The notes beneath the pieces were generated by a model that saw nothing but the letters and a program-made list of their open reading frames with translations, did not search any database and was not told the origin of the DNA. A stretch of 64,000 bases of DNA. It comes from Polytrichum commune (lineage: Eukaryota; Streptophyta; Polytrichopsida; Polytrichales; Polytrichaceae). The position numbers were made by a program, and so were the translations under genes. Location of the stretch: NCBI GenBank assembly GCA_950295325.1, contig OX485809.1, positions 9,674,001 to 9,738,000 on the forward strand. Direction: 5' to 3'. Below, piece by piece: positions 47,402 through 59,371 of the stretch (the first letter of the stretch is position 1; each line of letters begins with the position of its first letter).

Positions 47402-50354
47402 ATGGGCTGTTTCTCGGTGCCACGATCGAAGCGTCAGGCACCCGAGTCGCCGCAGAGCTTGTCTTCATGGAAGGATGCAGGGAGCACCCAATCTCGGGAG
47501 CTAATCCTCAACTCCACAACATCAAACTCCTCCTCCTCGACCACCTCCAGCTTCTTCCACTCTCCGTCGATCAGCATAAAATTCTTAGCCCGTAGGAAAC
47601 CTGCCAAAACGGCCAGATGGTCTCTCACCTCCAGCCGCTCATGTTCGAGCCCCGAACTCCAATTTCTGCCATCCGACTCCAGATCGACACGTTTGAGCAC
47701 CGCCGGATCAGCCAAGGACTTGGCCCACCTTGATGATGATGAACAACTCTCCGCACGAGGACGCACCGATGTCTCCAGCTGTACTGAGGCCATAGAGTCC
47801 TCCTCTGATCCAGGTCCTTTACAGGGGCCCTCATTAAGCACATTCTGCTTCAGTGACCGCAGCAGGAACAATAATTCCTCCTCACCGGCGGCAGCGAGGT
47901 TAAGAGATTCGAGCTTCGGTGGCGAACCACAGCCTCTTCCACTTCCTGCCGAGGATTGGGAAGAATTTGGCAACCCCTTGGCTATTGTGCCGTCATTATT
48001 AAGCCCTGAGGTGACGAATCCCATTTCGGGTAATTCTGCCATTCCTAGGCCGGTGGTTTTGTGTCTGACCGATCCACGGGGCTTGGGGTCGTGGATCAGT
48101 CGACGAGGGACGGTGATGCCGATGGGTGGTTTGCCCCTTCCTCCTCCCTCGGTGGCTACCAAGCTGTTACCTTGTCTTGAAGCTTACGACTTCGCCGACC
48201 TCAAGAATGCCACTCACAACTTTTCCCCCGAATGTTGTTTGGAGAAAGGTGACTTTGGCGCTGTCTACAGGGCCTGGATGAAAGATTTGAGCTCCGGAGC
48301 CGATGTGAAGACCGAAATGGCGGTCGTCAGATTTACTCCCAAAGGAGTTCAGGTAATCTAATCTCAGAGCTTCTTCTCCTTGCAGCTTATTTCAAACTTG
48401 TATGCCACTACTATACTCGTCAAATACCATTGGGCTAAGTCGCCTTTGAATATTGTATATCTAATTATGAGAATGTCATTTTGGGTTATCAGCAGCTAAC
48501 ACAACTGTGTAATCCACTGAGAAACAATACATTAGAGGGTCGCAAGTGAGATGACCTTAACTTGAACAAAATAAAATGGGGTTACTAGAAGTGGAGATAA
48601 TAAAGCAATCTCCTATTTGTTGTCGTGGGTTCATTTTACCGTTCGAACCACGGGAAGGAAGCGCCATGTGTAGGTGACATGTGATAGTTGTCTGTAGCGA
48701 GTAAGGGAAATCGCTCCTATGTAGTTAGATACTGCAATGCTTAGATGCTTGAGAAGTGGAAGGTAGTTGTGTGCACCCACATAAGAGAGAAAATTTCTTC
48801 ATGACGCTATCTTTTGTTTAAAATTTTTTTTGGCATGAGAGAGGGGTAGGGGACCCTAATCAATGAAGTTTTGATAGGGGCATCAACAAAATGGGCTAAG
48901 TCTACTCGCATTGAATTTCTTTTAATCTAAACCAAGAGAATTCCATGTTCTTATACGATTCATAAGGTTATCAGCAGCCACCAGCAATCTAGAAACAGAT
49001 GTACAAAGCCTAGCCTTCTAATTGATGCCGCTTTGTGTTCGTTCCTCTCAGGGATTTAAAGAATGGAAAATGGAGATTCAACTGCTTGCCCAGCTGCCGG
49101 ATACCACGAACCTTTCTAAGGTTAAGGGTTATTGTGCTCACGAAGTTTTCACAGAAAATGGAGGGAACAGCAACTGGGAGTGCCTTCTGATATTTGAGCA
49201 GTCGCCCAATGGCAGCCTTTACGACTACCTCTTTGGGGCTCGCTGCAACACCTTGTTGGATTTCGGTGCCCGAATCAACATTGTTCTTGGCGCAGCTCGT
49301 GGTTTAATGTATCTACATGACCGTGCGCGCCTGCAGATTGTGTACCCAGAGTTCAAAGCTTCGAGTGTGGTGCTGGACAGAAATTACACACCGAGGTTGG
49401 CAGGACATGGCATGACTGTGATCTCAAAATCGCCTGTGGACACCAAATCATCATTCAGTATGGTAAGTGGACAAGCTCCATTCCCCCAGAAATTTGCAAG
49501 AGATGACTTTCTTCGGCTTTAGTCGATTTACTTATTGGAAATACTCTCATATATTTTTAAGCTTCATAAGAGGGTGTCCATGACCAGGAATTGAAGGCAC
49601 ATTGATGCAAACTTGGAAAGCTATGCAAGACTATTGTGCAATTTTAAGATAGGCTCATAATCGGGTGAGGACAAATAGAAGCTTGCCACTTCGTCATGAT
49701 CGGCACTCATTCTTGGGAATGAGCGCCCTATCCTTGGAGATTTGTTCCTCGAGGCTGAATAGAAGGGAACGAGCTCATAGAGCTCAATTATAACGTTGGT
49801 GTTGCAATCTCTATGTTTATTATAACTTATTTTTTCTTCTCAAATTTTAAGTGTTTGTGTGTTTTCCATTCATGCAGATAAGCCAAGCGCATGCCAAGAG
49901 CAATGTGTGGAGCTTTGGTGTGCTTCTGCTGGAGCTTCTCACGGGCAAGTACAGCAGAGCTGCCATGTTTTTCTGTGACGAGAAGCTGTTTGTGCATTGG
50001 GCGAAACCATTCATGGGGGACGAAGCTCGGTTGTCAGGTATCCTTGACCCACGCATAAAAGGCAAATGCCCAATACAAGGAGCCATGAAGGTAGCGGCGC
50101 TGGCGCTAGAGTGTCTGAAAAAGAAGGAAGTACAAAGGCCAAGTATGTCAGTTGTAGTAAAGTCTCTGATGGCTATCAAGAAAAATTATTGTAGCCGGTT
50201 GGAGTGGAGCGATCCCGCCTTGGCAATGAAAAAGCTTGTGGCGTACGATCACGTTCTTCAATCAAGTACACCAGAAAGGAGAGTCCTCAACTCGTGTAAG
50301 AATGACTATCAACTGGTGGCTTGCCCTTCTCCATGCACCTTGCAAGCAGTTTAG
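47402..50354 (+). CDS. RLCK-like pseudokinase, 3 exons, N-myristoylation/palmitoylation motif
   Basis: Exons 47402-48352, 49052-49462 and 49878-50354 (GT-AG, all phase 0) encode 612 residues. The N-terminus MGCFSVPRSKR has Gly2 and Cys3, typical of membrane-anchored receptor-like cytoplasmic kinases, followed by a ~260-residue Ser-rich region. The kinase fold starts near 263 (DFADLKNATHNF) and resembles plant RLCKs such as subfamily VII. Catalytic residues are lost: the glycine loop reads EKGDFG, the ATP-binding Lys is Val309 (MAVVRF), the catalytic Asp is Glu417 (VYPEFK), the metal-binding DFG is GHG (435-437), and the helix-F Asp is Asn (KSNVWSFG). The activation loop lacks the GYAAPEY motif, and I found no missing exon for it in the 415-bp intron. 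It probably acts as a membrane-tethered scaffold or decoy. The start is the first ATG giving MGC, just after an in-frame TTG. Confidence 0.88.
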
Positions 50355-51436
50355 AAAGTAGTGATAAGGAAGATGACTCCGATGTTGCTACCATCGTGGA
50401 TTATGGTGTTGCTTCACATTTGAGCTGATCTAACTAAAACGGGCATCACGAGAATCAGAGGGTCTTCAAGACTACTACCTCCTTTCAACGGTGAATACCT
50501 TGACAGACGTGGCCAAGCCGATCAGCTCCTATTTTCCCCAAGGGCCAGGTGCAACTGCCCACATGGTTGGTTTAAAATATTCAGTTCACCTGAATTACTC
50601 CACTATGAATGGAGCATGAAATCAAGCGCTAGGAAGGTCACCCATTAAGGAACAATTCCGGCCTCAGACCCATGGGATACAGATTAAGAATTTGGGTTTA
50701 AACCACCCTCAAGACCTAGGACGACCCTTGACCAGGTCAAATATACAACCCATTTAGACACTTCAGAAGGTAAAAGGTTGAGGTGTATTCTTATAGGCGA
50801 CCTTCCTTCACTGAGAATCAGTGTAATTGTGAGAGCCGCAGGTGATGTAGGACAAGAGCATTTGTACAAATCAAACGGGATTTGCCTATTCCGTACTTCA
50901 CTGAACTCCAGAAATTGTAGAAAGATTTTCTGAAGCTTGTACTACAATTTTGTGACGGTAACTGTTATATATCCACATACCCAATCTCTACACTACTCTT
51001 TTTGATATCATTCTCCCAATTGTAAAGGACATTTTATGAGCAGTTGAGAACTTGTCAAATTTTCAACAATCTTGCAACAATCAGATTGGGGAGCTTGGAG
51101 CATCAGGGAGTCCAGATATGTGTGCACATTTACCACCTAATTAAACAATATCTTCCATTTCATTGTGACTCTGAAGTTCATATGACTGCACTTTGGTAAC
51201 CCTACTTCCTGCTTCATATTGGGTAGGCTTCATATAAAGTTTCAGAGAGTGGTTAGTGGTCAAGTTTTGATATCACGTGACCATGTCACACGTCCTAAGA
51301 GCTGCAAAGGAGCGTCCTCTTTTCCAATTTATCATTACCATGTTGCAGTTTTACCAAAAGAAAGGAGAAAATTATACAATAGTCATGAACCTAATAATAA
51401 GATATTCCTTGATGTACCAGCCGAGTCTTGCCGAAG
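50355..51436. other. Spacer between the pseudokinase and the RING gene
   Basis: 3' flank of the pseudokinase gene. No supported coding region. No strong poly(A) signal is seen close to the stop. Confidence 0.4.
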
Positions 51437-52120
51437 TACCACTGGAGCTTGATTTTTCACCTGTTGATAACAGCCAAATCAATATTGTTTGGATTCACCC
51501 ATCTTAAGCCGTCCTGCAATTATTAGCTTTGAAATGTGGCCCATGTGCAGCTCCTGAGAATCTGTGTCCACATTGTGGACCTCTCTACTCTCGGCCCTGC
51601 CAAGCAATGCAGCCCCCAAAACACAATAACGCAATTGTCACAGGCGCCAGCTACCCTAAAAACTAAACTGTACCTTCTCGATTATCTGCAATTAGTTAAC
51701 TCAATGCCAGAATTTAGGGTGTCCTGTCAAATCCCAACTTCTGATATGTGTGATTCCTGTTGCCTTCCTGCCAACGCTGTAACTTTGTGCTCCTGTCGAA
51801 GGGTCTGTGGGTTTCTTTGAGCAGAAACTGGAGCTTGATTTTGTACCTGCTGATAACAAACAAATCAACATTGTTTGGAATTGCTCATCTAAGTTAAACC
51901 TAACCAACTATCCTAGAAACTTAAATCCCTGCTCCAACCATTTAGAGGTTCTTGGATAATCCTCATCTGCAATTAATCTACTTAAGGTAGGAGTTCAGTG
52001 TCTCCTGTTAAATCCCAGCTTCGGATATGTATGAATCCTGTAGCCATGCTGCCAATGCGGCATCTTCCTGCTCCTGTCGAAGGGTCTGGGGGCTTCTAAT
52101 GTGAGTAGAAACTGCTCTCC
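51437..52120. repeat. Degenerate tandem duplication at the 3' end of the RING gene
   Basis: The phrase CTGGAGCTTGATTTT...CAAATCAA(T/C)ATTGTTTGGA at about 51443-51500 recurs at about 51827-51881. The phrase TCCTGTCAAATCCCAACTTC...CTCCTGTCGAAGGGTCTG at about 51721-51808 recurs at about 52002-52090, where it forms the last ~85 bp of the RING coding sequence. The upstream copy is a non-coding fragment of the terminal exon. Repeat spacing varies from about 280 to 385 bp. Confidence 0.7.
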
Positions 52121-55100
52121 TGGGTCTGGCCCGCCCTGCTGCAGACACAGCCACCCTTGCATTTCGGTCCCCAACTGGTTGCCAGGACTCTAAGCTTGTC
52201 AGCATGGAAGCTCTTTGAAAAGAGCTGTACCTACCTAGTGGCCGACCTCGTCCTTGGGCATCCACACCTGGCAACTGTCGCCAGGGAGTGGGTCGGGTGG
52301 TTCTTCTCACAAGCCCTGGATTACGAAGCTGAGGTTGACGTTCCTCACCTATAACCAGAACTGGTTTCTTAGTAGCAGCCTCTACATTCTCACTGCTCTT
52401 CTTCCGATCTTCAGCGCGAGCAGCGGTTTCCTTAGGAAATAGTAATTGAATTGTGTTCCACAGCACTGTGTTGATTGGGCAACCGTTTGAACTATTGGTC
52501 CTGTTAACATAACCATGAGTAGATCAATTCAAGGTGGTTAATAATGCTTATATTAGCAACAGATGATAAAGAGAGTTGACTTTATTTCTAACAAATAGGA
52601 AGTCTTCAGTGCAGCACATAGAAGCGCAGCATTACATCATTTGTTCAATTTCTTTCGTTTTCATTCTTGGACGTGCTTCCAAATGAATCTGCAATAAACA
52701 TATCAATCTCTGTCTGTTTACAGAATAAGATCAATTTAACCTAGCCAGTTTTGTGCAGCACTGGGTTAGGAAAACTAACCGAAGCTGTTGTCGGCATTTG
52801 GGGCAGCGCAACCCACACTTTTGAAACACAGACTGTAAACAACTCTTGCAGAAACTGGAATGGTGCAATTTTCGCTTTGTCAGTGTCTTTGCCTGAACCA
52901 ACTTTTATGTAGACTCAACGACTCCGAACGTAATATGCCAAGTAATAAAGGTTCAGAGCTGAGTTGGACCCTTTTCGAGAATTTTTTTTGAAGTTTCAGG
53001 ATAAGGACTGCAATATGGTTGTATGGCCACTGATTATGGACAAATAATTGTATGGCTAATTAATTGTAAAACAGACGTGTGGGAGGATGATGAAGGCAAT
53101 ATAGCTATGTGGAAAAATGATGATAGCAAGATAGTTGGATAGCCAAGAAATGAACTTGCAGTTCTATTATTTATCTAGTACATGTCGAGGTCTTCATTAC
53201 TCACCTATGGCCACAACTTGTAGTTGACGGCTCGAAGCATACTTCCAAGCACACCTGTAATTACATCACATTTGAATAGACTTTAGGTGCTGCATGCTGG
53301 TGAAGTAGAATCTGTAAGCAAAACATAAGTAGTCATAAAGTGCTGAGATCCTAGGCGATGTTGCAAGGAATCACTAAACAATAACTTTGAAGTACTGGCT
53401 TCTAAACGTCGACACAAACCAGGCTTCAAAGTTGCTGATTGAAATTTTGGATCAGAAAGACCGAGAGAACCTAACTATGTCATGTCCTGTCATGCCATGC
53501 CATGTGTTTAATATGTCCTGAAAACGTTCAAATGAAGTTCGAAAGATTCATCCAATGTCTAGACCCGTAGCTTGCCTGAAAGCACAAAAACCATCAGAGC
53601 TACACAAACATCCTATGAAAGTGACTTAGGAAGCCACCAACGTCAATGAACACGTCTCATATGTCAGGCTTTTCGAAGGATTTATAATCTTACTCTGATC
53701 CTCTAGTTCAGATGGCATTAGTTAACAAGTTCCAGCCTCCTTCTAACTCTGGTTCCAAAAGAGCGCAGTAAGTTCTAAGTGGCTATATTTCCTATTAGGT
53801 GTTGGATTGCTTACAACACATGTGAGTTCCTCTCTCAACTTCTCCAGCTGAATTTCTTCATTCTTCAAAGTGATGCCTTTTTCAGCTATTTCTGCCACTG
53901 GTGGACTTGTGGTCTTCACACATGACTCTAGGGTTTTCTTATTGTCTCCGGCAGACACCTGTAGCTGAGAATCTGCTAGAGGAACCCAAGAAAAAAGTTG
54001 GCTCAAGTGGTGAAATGCATAGATTGTGTCAATCTACAAGCACGTCCTGGCAGGAATTGGTCTCATTAGGCACCCATGAATACTGACCTGGCTATCAGTT
54101 AGTTGCTTATGATGACTACAACAAAGAGTCAGAGAAGCGATAACTCACCTCCGAGAATTTTGAGGGGGCCTTGAATTTTGTCACCTTCATCATTAAGCCC
54201 TGCCATTGGAATTGGCTGCATACACCCTTCGTTGGATGCATTTCTTCGCAACCTTCTGTGTCTGCCAAACAATTAGTTTGCCGTAATACCCACTGTCAGT
54301 GAAACCTAGCAGATATAGTAAATATATTTTCTCTGCCTGCTAACTTTTCTCTGTTTCTGTCATTCACATGCTTCCATGTTGCAATGGCCGGCATTTCAAG
54401 GTTAGGTTTTTGTGGATCTTTTCACAAAATTTGTTGTTGTTGCTGCTGTTACCTAATCTCCCTTATTTATCCCGATGAATATTTAGTCATGATGTGCTTG
54501 TAACCCAAAGAGTTTTTCAGACTGCCTAATTGCAAAGGGAGCTTTCTCTTCCTCTTAACTTTAGTCAATGTGAAACCTACCATATAGGAAATACATTTTC
54601 TGTGCCAGCTAACTTTGCTATGTTGCTACTGTCAATCACATGCGTCCAAGTTGCAATGTCCAAGAAATCCAAGGTCAGGTTTTGTGGATCTATTCACAAG
54701 ACAAATTTCATTGCTGTTGTTGGTGTTACCTGAAGATCTCTTGCTTTTGATGATGCATATTGAGTCAGAATGTGTTTTTAACCCAGAGAGCTTGTCAATT
54801 TTCCTAACTGCAAGGGCGATTTCTCTTGCTCTTTCTGTTTAATCATTGTGAAACCTAGCTCCTATCCCAGGTAACTTTGCTCTGTAACTACTGTTATTCA
54901 CTTGCTTCCATGTTGCAATGTCCAGGAAACTCAAGGTTAGGTTTCTGTGAATCTTTCTACAAGACAAATTTCATCGTTGTTGCTGCTGTTACCTAATCTC
55001 TCTTACTTGTGATGATGCATACTGAGTCGTGATGTGTTTGTAACCCAGAGAGCATTTCAAGTTGCTTACGTAACTGCAAGGGATGCTTCTCGCTCTCTTC

Positions 55101-55930
55101 CTCGAGTTTTCCTTTCCTCAATGTGCTTGAGAATGGGGGATGGGAAGGGGTAGAATTACCTCCGTGCTGCACTCAACGGCGTTGCGGCTTGGCCAGGAGT
55201 GCGAATAACTCTCTTTCGCTCACGACATAGATTGCAACCCCCACATCTGCCCGAACAAGAAGCTGTGGAGGGATCTTCAGGTGTGCCTTTTCCCGTGGCT
55301 CGTTTCAACACTTCCACTGGCGAGTCAAGACCCATAGCTGCCAATAACAGAGCTTCATCATCCCAACCCGCCATAGCTGCTGCAAAACGAAAATTCGGAG
55401 TTAAGTCCACAGGATGCTCTATCCCTCGGGTGGTCCGGTTGACTTTAGGTGTGTTTGGTAGTGATTCCCTGCTCGATGTGGCCGCACTCTCATTACTTTG
55501 TCCTCTCGCAGTGTCCCCCCCGGCCCGAGAAGGTATGGCACCTGCAATTCCATGCGAGATTGTAAAATTGTTCCATACCTAATGGGGGTTAGGAAGCAGC
55601 AAGCGGTGCAACAACACAAAGTTGATGTCTCTCAATGGCTACTACTAAACAAAGTGTAGTATCCTTATAATCTCTTCATTATTTACCAGTTTCCCTATCG
55701 GAGTCATCACCTCCGGATGTTAGGTCGATGATTGGAGTCCCTGCACCTCCATTACAAAGCAAACGATGTGAAGCAGGAGACATCTCCTCTGGTTTATCCA
55801 TGTTCGAGTTTCCTTCTTCGTTACTTCTATTTAATCTCACCGAAACCTCCATTGTTGAGCCTGATGTTGCATCGCGTACGTCACTCTTATTGAGCTTCTC
55901 CATCCGAGATTTCTTGTTCGCCTTCACCAT
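52008..55930 (-). CDS. Plant C3HC4 RING-finger protein, probable E3 ubiquitin ligase, 7 exons
   Basis: Exons on the minus strand: 55930-55687, 55541-55160, 54261-54149, 53972-53815, 53254-53205, 52854-52780 and 52500-52008. All are GT-AG and phases close at 504 residues. The N-terminus is basic and acidic low complexity. Around 137-150 is AGWDDEALLLAAMGL, then a Cys cluster (CSGRCGGCNLCRERK). A short Lys/Glu-rich helix (KNEEIQLEKLREELT) leads into a canonical RING at 298-336: C298-x2-C301, C313-x-H315, C318-x2-C321, C333-x2-C336. After it comes NTVLWNTIQLLFPKE, a motif that follows the RING in related plant proteins, then an Arg-rich tail. It should act as a nuclear E2-binding ubiquitin ligase; the substrate is unknown. 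The start ATG has an in-frame TGA upstream; an upstream exon is possible. Exons E and F (50 and 75 bp) split the RING, so ORF-only scans miss it. Confidence 0.87.
54298..55050. repeat. Three ~275-bp tandem repeats in intron 2 of the RING gene
   Basis: GTGAAACCTA recurs at about 54299, 54570 and 54849. Each is followed in order by TGCTTCCATGTTGCAATG-like (TGCGTCCAAGTTGCAATG in the second), AAGGTTAGGTTT or AAGGTCAGGTTT, TTGTTGCTGCTGTTACCT-like and GTGATGTGTTTGTAACCCAGAGAG-like blocks. The spacing is about 271 and 279 bp and the units are diverged. They lie within the 898-bp intron between the second and third coding exons. Confidence 0.82.
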
Positions 55931-56926
55931 ATATGCCTTTGCTTCAAGATTCCCTCCTCAGACATTAATCTGCCTCCTGGAAGTTTACCATCCATGAATC
56001 GAAATTGGCAGGAAAGGATTATCATTATTTTGACAATTGCAGTCCTTGTAACTATCCCTGCTGGACCCCAAAATAAATGCACATGCGACCGATTTTTTCA
56101 CCAATTGCCATCACATGCCAGGAAGCATCAAATGGCAAGATAGCCTGGAACTTCTCCCCCACTCACTCATAATCAGAGTCGAAAAGCTCGGATGCAAACC
56201 ACCCCTCGACTATAAGCAGTGCCTTTGATCCAGTCCCGTCCTTAATACCACCTTGGTATGTCCGTAACCCCTACTCCACCCCGTCCCTACGAGATGGCAT
56301 CATCTCGTTCGGCAACTTACCACCACCATCATAACCCTTTGCAAACACCTACCAACACACAAGGTCGTATTCTTCTGGCCCATCACCACCAGCGGCATAT
56401 TGCTCAGTTGCAACTACCACCCTAAATTGGAGCTCCAGCGCATCGATCTTCTCCTTCACCTGGCGATGACAACAAATGTAAGTCAACTCTTGGCTAAACT
56501 AGTGTCTTCAATGTCCAAGTTTTGCAAAAAGTGTAGAGGAGGCTCTTCAGGGACAAAAGCTTCTGCCCAAGCTTGCACAATATGTTCGCTTGTAAAATCT
56601 CACAATGTAAGTTGTGCGGAAGGCATAAAGGTATGAAGGCGCTTGCGACGCTAGAGACAGTAGAGAGAAGAGAGAAGAGAGAGAAGGTAGAGAGAGAGAG
56701 AGCATTCATTCAAACCATGTAGCCGTTACAGATGGGAGGATGGATCAGGGCCCAACATCAACACCAAACAAATCCTGCGTTCCCATTGGCCAACAGCTCG
56801 CTCAGGCAAGGAACTCTCTTTCTTGGATTGTGGTTTTACAAGGCACGTGATGCTCATAAAAGCACGTGGTGTTATTGTATTGCATTCTAGTTTGAATAAG
56901 TTTATTCCCCAAATTTTCAAGATAAG
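55931..56926. other. Upstream flank of the RING gene
   Basis: Should contain the RING gene's promoter and 5' leader, read on the minus strand. It includes a GA microsatellite at about 56655-56702. No separate gene is supported, although short open frames exist on both strands. Confidence 0.4.
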
Positions 56927-57126
56927 TTAGGGCATCACCACCCATCGTCTCCCTAAACTGCAAAATCCGTCCCTGCAAATCCCGATTCATCTAAGCTCAG
57001 GGTTAGACTAACGGACAATGCCCCACCCATAAACTCATGTTTGAGTTCCTAGTTGGAAAGCGCCCTGAGAAAGTGTATTAGTAAAAAAAAATGATCTACA
57101 GATAAAGTAGGGTTTTGGGTGCGGGA

Positions 57127-57332
57127 CAGTGATCGGGGGGATTTAGGGTCATAACCGGTTGAGATCCTAGGGTTTGCAAGTCCAACCGGTTACATGTTGA
57201 CACTCTCCGGTTTTCGTTAATGAAATTGGGGTATAACCTATAAATTCCTCTAAAATGGTCGGTAATCTTCCTGCGGTCTTCAACTTCAACCGGGTATTAC
57301 TCAAACTAACTACCGGTTCTCTCCGATCATAG
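57127..57332 (+). mobile_element. hAT-like CCGGTT-family MITE nested in an older copy
   Basis: A 206-bp element starting CAGTGATCGGGGGGATTTAG and ending TCTCTCCGATCATAG. It is flanked by GTGCGGGA (57119-57126) and GTGCGAGA (57333-57340). It splits the B end of an older family member whose remainder continues to about 57541. The related copy at 61789 shows the uninterrupted target GTGCGGGAAGAATTTAGGGC. Confidence 0.87.
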
Positions 57333-57541
57333 GTGCGAGAAGAATTTAGGGCATAATCGATCGAGACACTACAATTTCCAAGTCCAACCACTGACATGTT
57401 CACATATTTCGATTGAATATATGCAATTTAAAGCATATCCTAATTTCCTCTATAATGTTCAGTAATTTTCTTGAAATCGGGTGCTTATGAAACTCAACCG
57501 GTTCATCTGTAACTAGCAGTCGGTTCTCTCCTTTCATTAGC
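57333..57541 (+). mobile_element. Older hAT-like MITE copy, interrupted at its B end
   Basis: Reads AAGAATTTAGGGCATAATCG, then CCAAGTCCAACCACTGACATG, TTTCGATTGAATAT, and an A end GTCGGTTCTCTCCTTTCATTAG. It closely matches the copy at 61786-61961 and less closely the other family members, so these two share an ancestor. Confidence 0.65.
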
Positions 57542-58126
57542 AATTTTTGCAAGACAAAAGTATTATTTTACTCACTTACATGTACTATTGCTCACTTGTA
57601 GTTTACAACCTCTCTAAAAAAATAACATCAAAATGTATGGGGCATGATTAAGCTCTACAATTTTCGTCTAATTGACATTGTTTCTCATACCTCACCAAAG
57701 GTCCTAATAAGGTAAGTGGTTCTAAGTCAAACATTCTATCATTGGTACGTGGGTGAGATGATCTACAAGTCTTCCGCAAGGCCTTGGCCATTTTTCTCAA
57801 GCAATTCTAGTTGGTTAAATGTAATAATTTAATAACTCATCATCAAATTAATATGTACAACCCCATAGATAGACAAATAAATATACAAAATAAATTATTA
57901 TTGTTGTTCATTCAAAAAATACAATAAGGTCTTCATTAAATATAAATAAATGAACTTACAATGTCAGTAATCTATAAAATATAAAACATTTTCATAAGAA
58001 TATACTATCAACCTATTACACTATTGTGTCTAACACCACCCATGCATGAGTAAACTATAAGTTTTCCTTTAATGCCCACAAATGTTCCATGAGGTTATTT
58101 CTAAGCATGTAGTGTGACCTTTCATC

Positions 58127-59371
58127 TCAAATCATTTCATGTCCACGTACATAATCTTCAACGTTTAATCCACATCTCATAGGTCCATGTCTCCACGGTA
58201 CATTAATGGGTTCTACAATTATGGGCTCCAATTCTTGATCTCTTTCATCTTCAATGATCATGTTATGCGTGATTACACATGCCATAAGAATGTCCTTGAT
58301 GGTATTCAAGTCCCATTGACGACTTGGATTTTGAATAATTCCCCATCTTCATTGCAAAACACCGAAACAACGCTCCACATCTTTATGTGCAGCCTCTTGC
58401 ATCTTCGCATAATATTGCCGTTTCTCTCCTTGAGGATCATGAATTGTTTGTACAAATATAGTCGATTTGGGATAAATCCCATCTGCTAACAAATAGTAAT
58501 GTGGATACCTATGACCATTTACTTTGAAACTCATATCTTGGCCATGACCCTCCAAAAAGTTAGCGATTAAAGGACTACGATCAAGTACATTAATGTCATT
58601 ATTTCCCCCAGGCAAACCAAAGAAGGCATGCCATATCCACAAGCTTTGGTCTGCAATAGCTTCCAATATTATGGAATTTTTCTCCTCTCTATCTTGAGAA
58701 GTGTCTTGCCATGCAGTGGGACAATTCTTCCACTCATAGTGCATACAGTCTAATGATGCAAACATACCGGGTCATCCACGTTCTGTATTAATTGCTACTT
58801 GCTTCTCTAGATCCTCTCTGGTAGGTTGTCTAAGATATGTTCTCTCATATATAGCCTTAATAGCCTGCACAAATCGTTTTAATGTCAACATCGATGTGCT
58901 TGATGCTAATCGTACATATTCATCAGTAGCATCAGATGCGATGCCATAAACTAAAATACGCATCGCTGCTGTACATTTTTGCAAGCCACTCAACCCCAAT
59001 TGGCCAGGGGCATCTGGTTTTTGCACAAAATATGAGTCATAGTTTTGCACACTTTTCAATATTTTAAAAAAAAAACGCTTGGACATTCTAAACCTTTGAC
59101 GAAACATCCTTGCATCATAAACTGGATCCTCCACAAAATAATCCCTCATCAAGCGTTCATGCCCCTCAATTCTTCCCCGTGCAATTATCGGTCTTTTTCC
59201 ACGTCTTGAACCGCCACGCCTAGGAGGATCAATAGGGCCAAGTTCCAATACTTGATTATAGAGATTCCTAACTACATCTACAACAACTTCATAGTTATGT
59301 ACATCTTCTTCATAGAATATTCTAATTACTTCATGTTGTTCCCTCCTCACAGTCCAATACTTGTTATCCAT
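58127..59371 (-). pseudogene. PIF/Harbinger transposase with two in-frame stop codons
   Basis: A single 415-codon frame that runs through two nonsense codons: TGA at 58772-58774, just before the first catalytic motif, and TGA at 58349-58351, after VERCFGVLQ. No frameshift is seen. The DDE_4-type catalytic residues are retained: Asp in SLDCMHYEWKNCP, Asp in GNNDINVLD, and Glu in VERCFGVLQ. The N-terminus contains RMSKRFFFKIL and a helix-turn-helix-like region typical of plant PIF/Harbinger transposases, and the C-terminus (ITHNMIIEDERD) is complete. The length matches the family, so inactivation looks recent. It is divergent from the accessory ORF, 350 bp away. The stops could be read through, recoded or base-call errors; decay is simplest. 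Confidence 0.9.
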
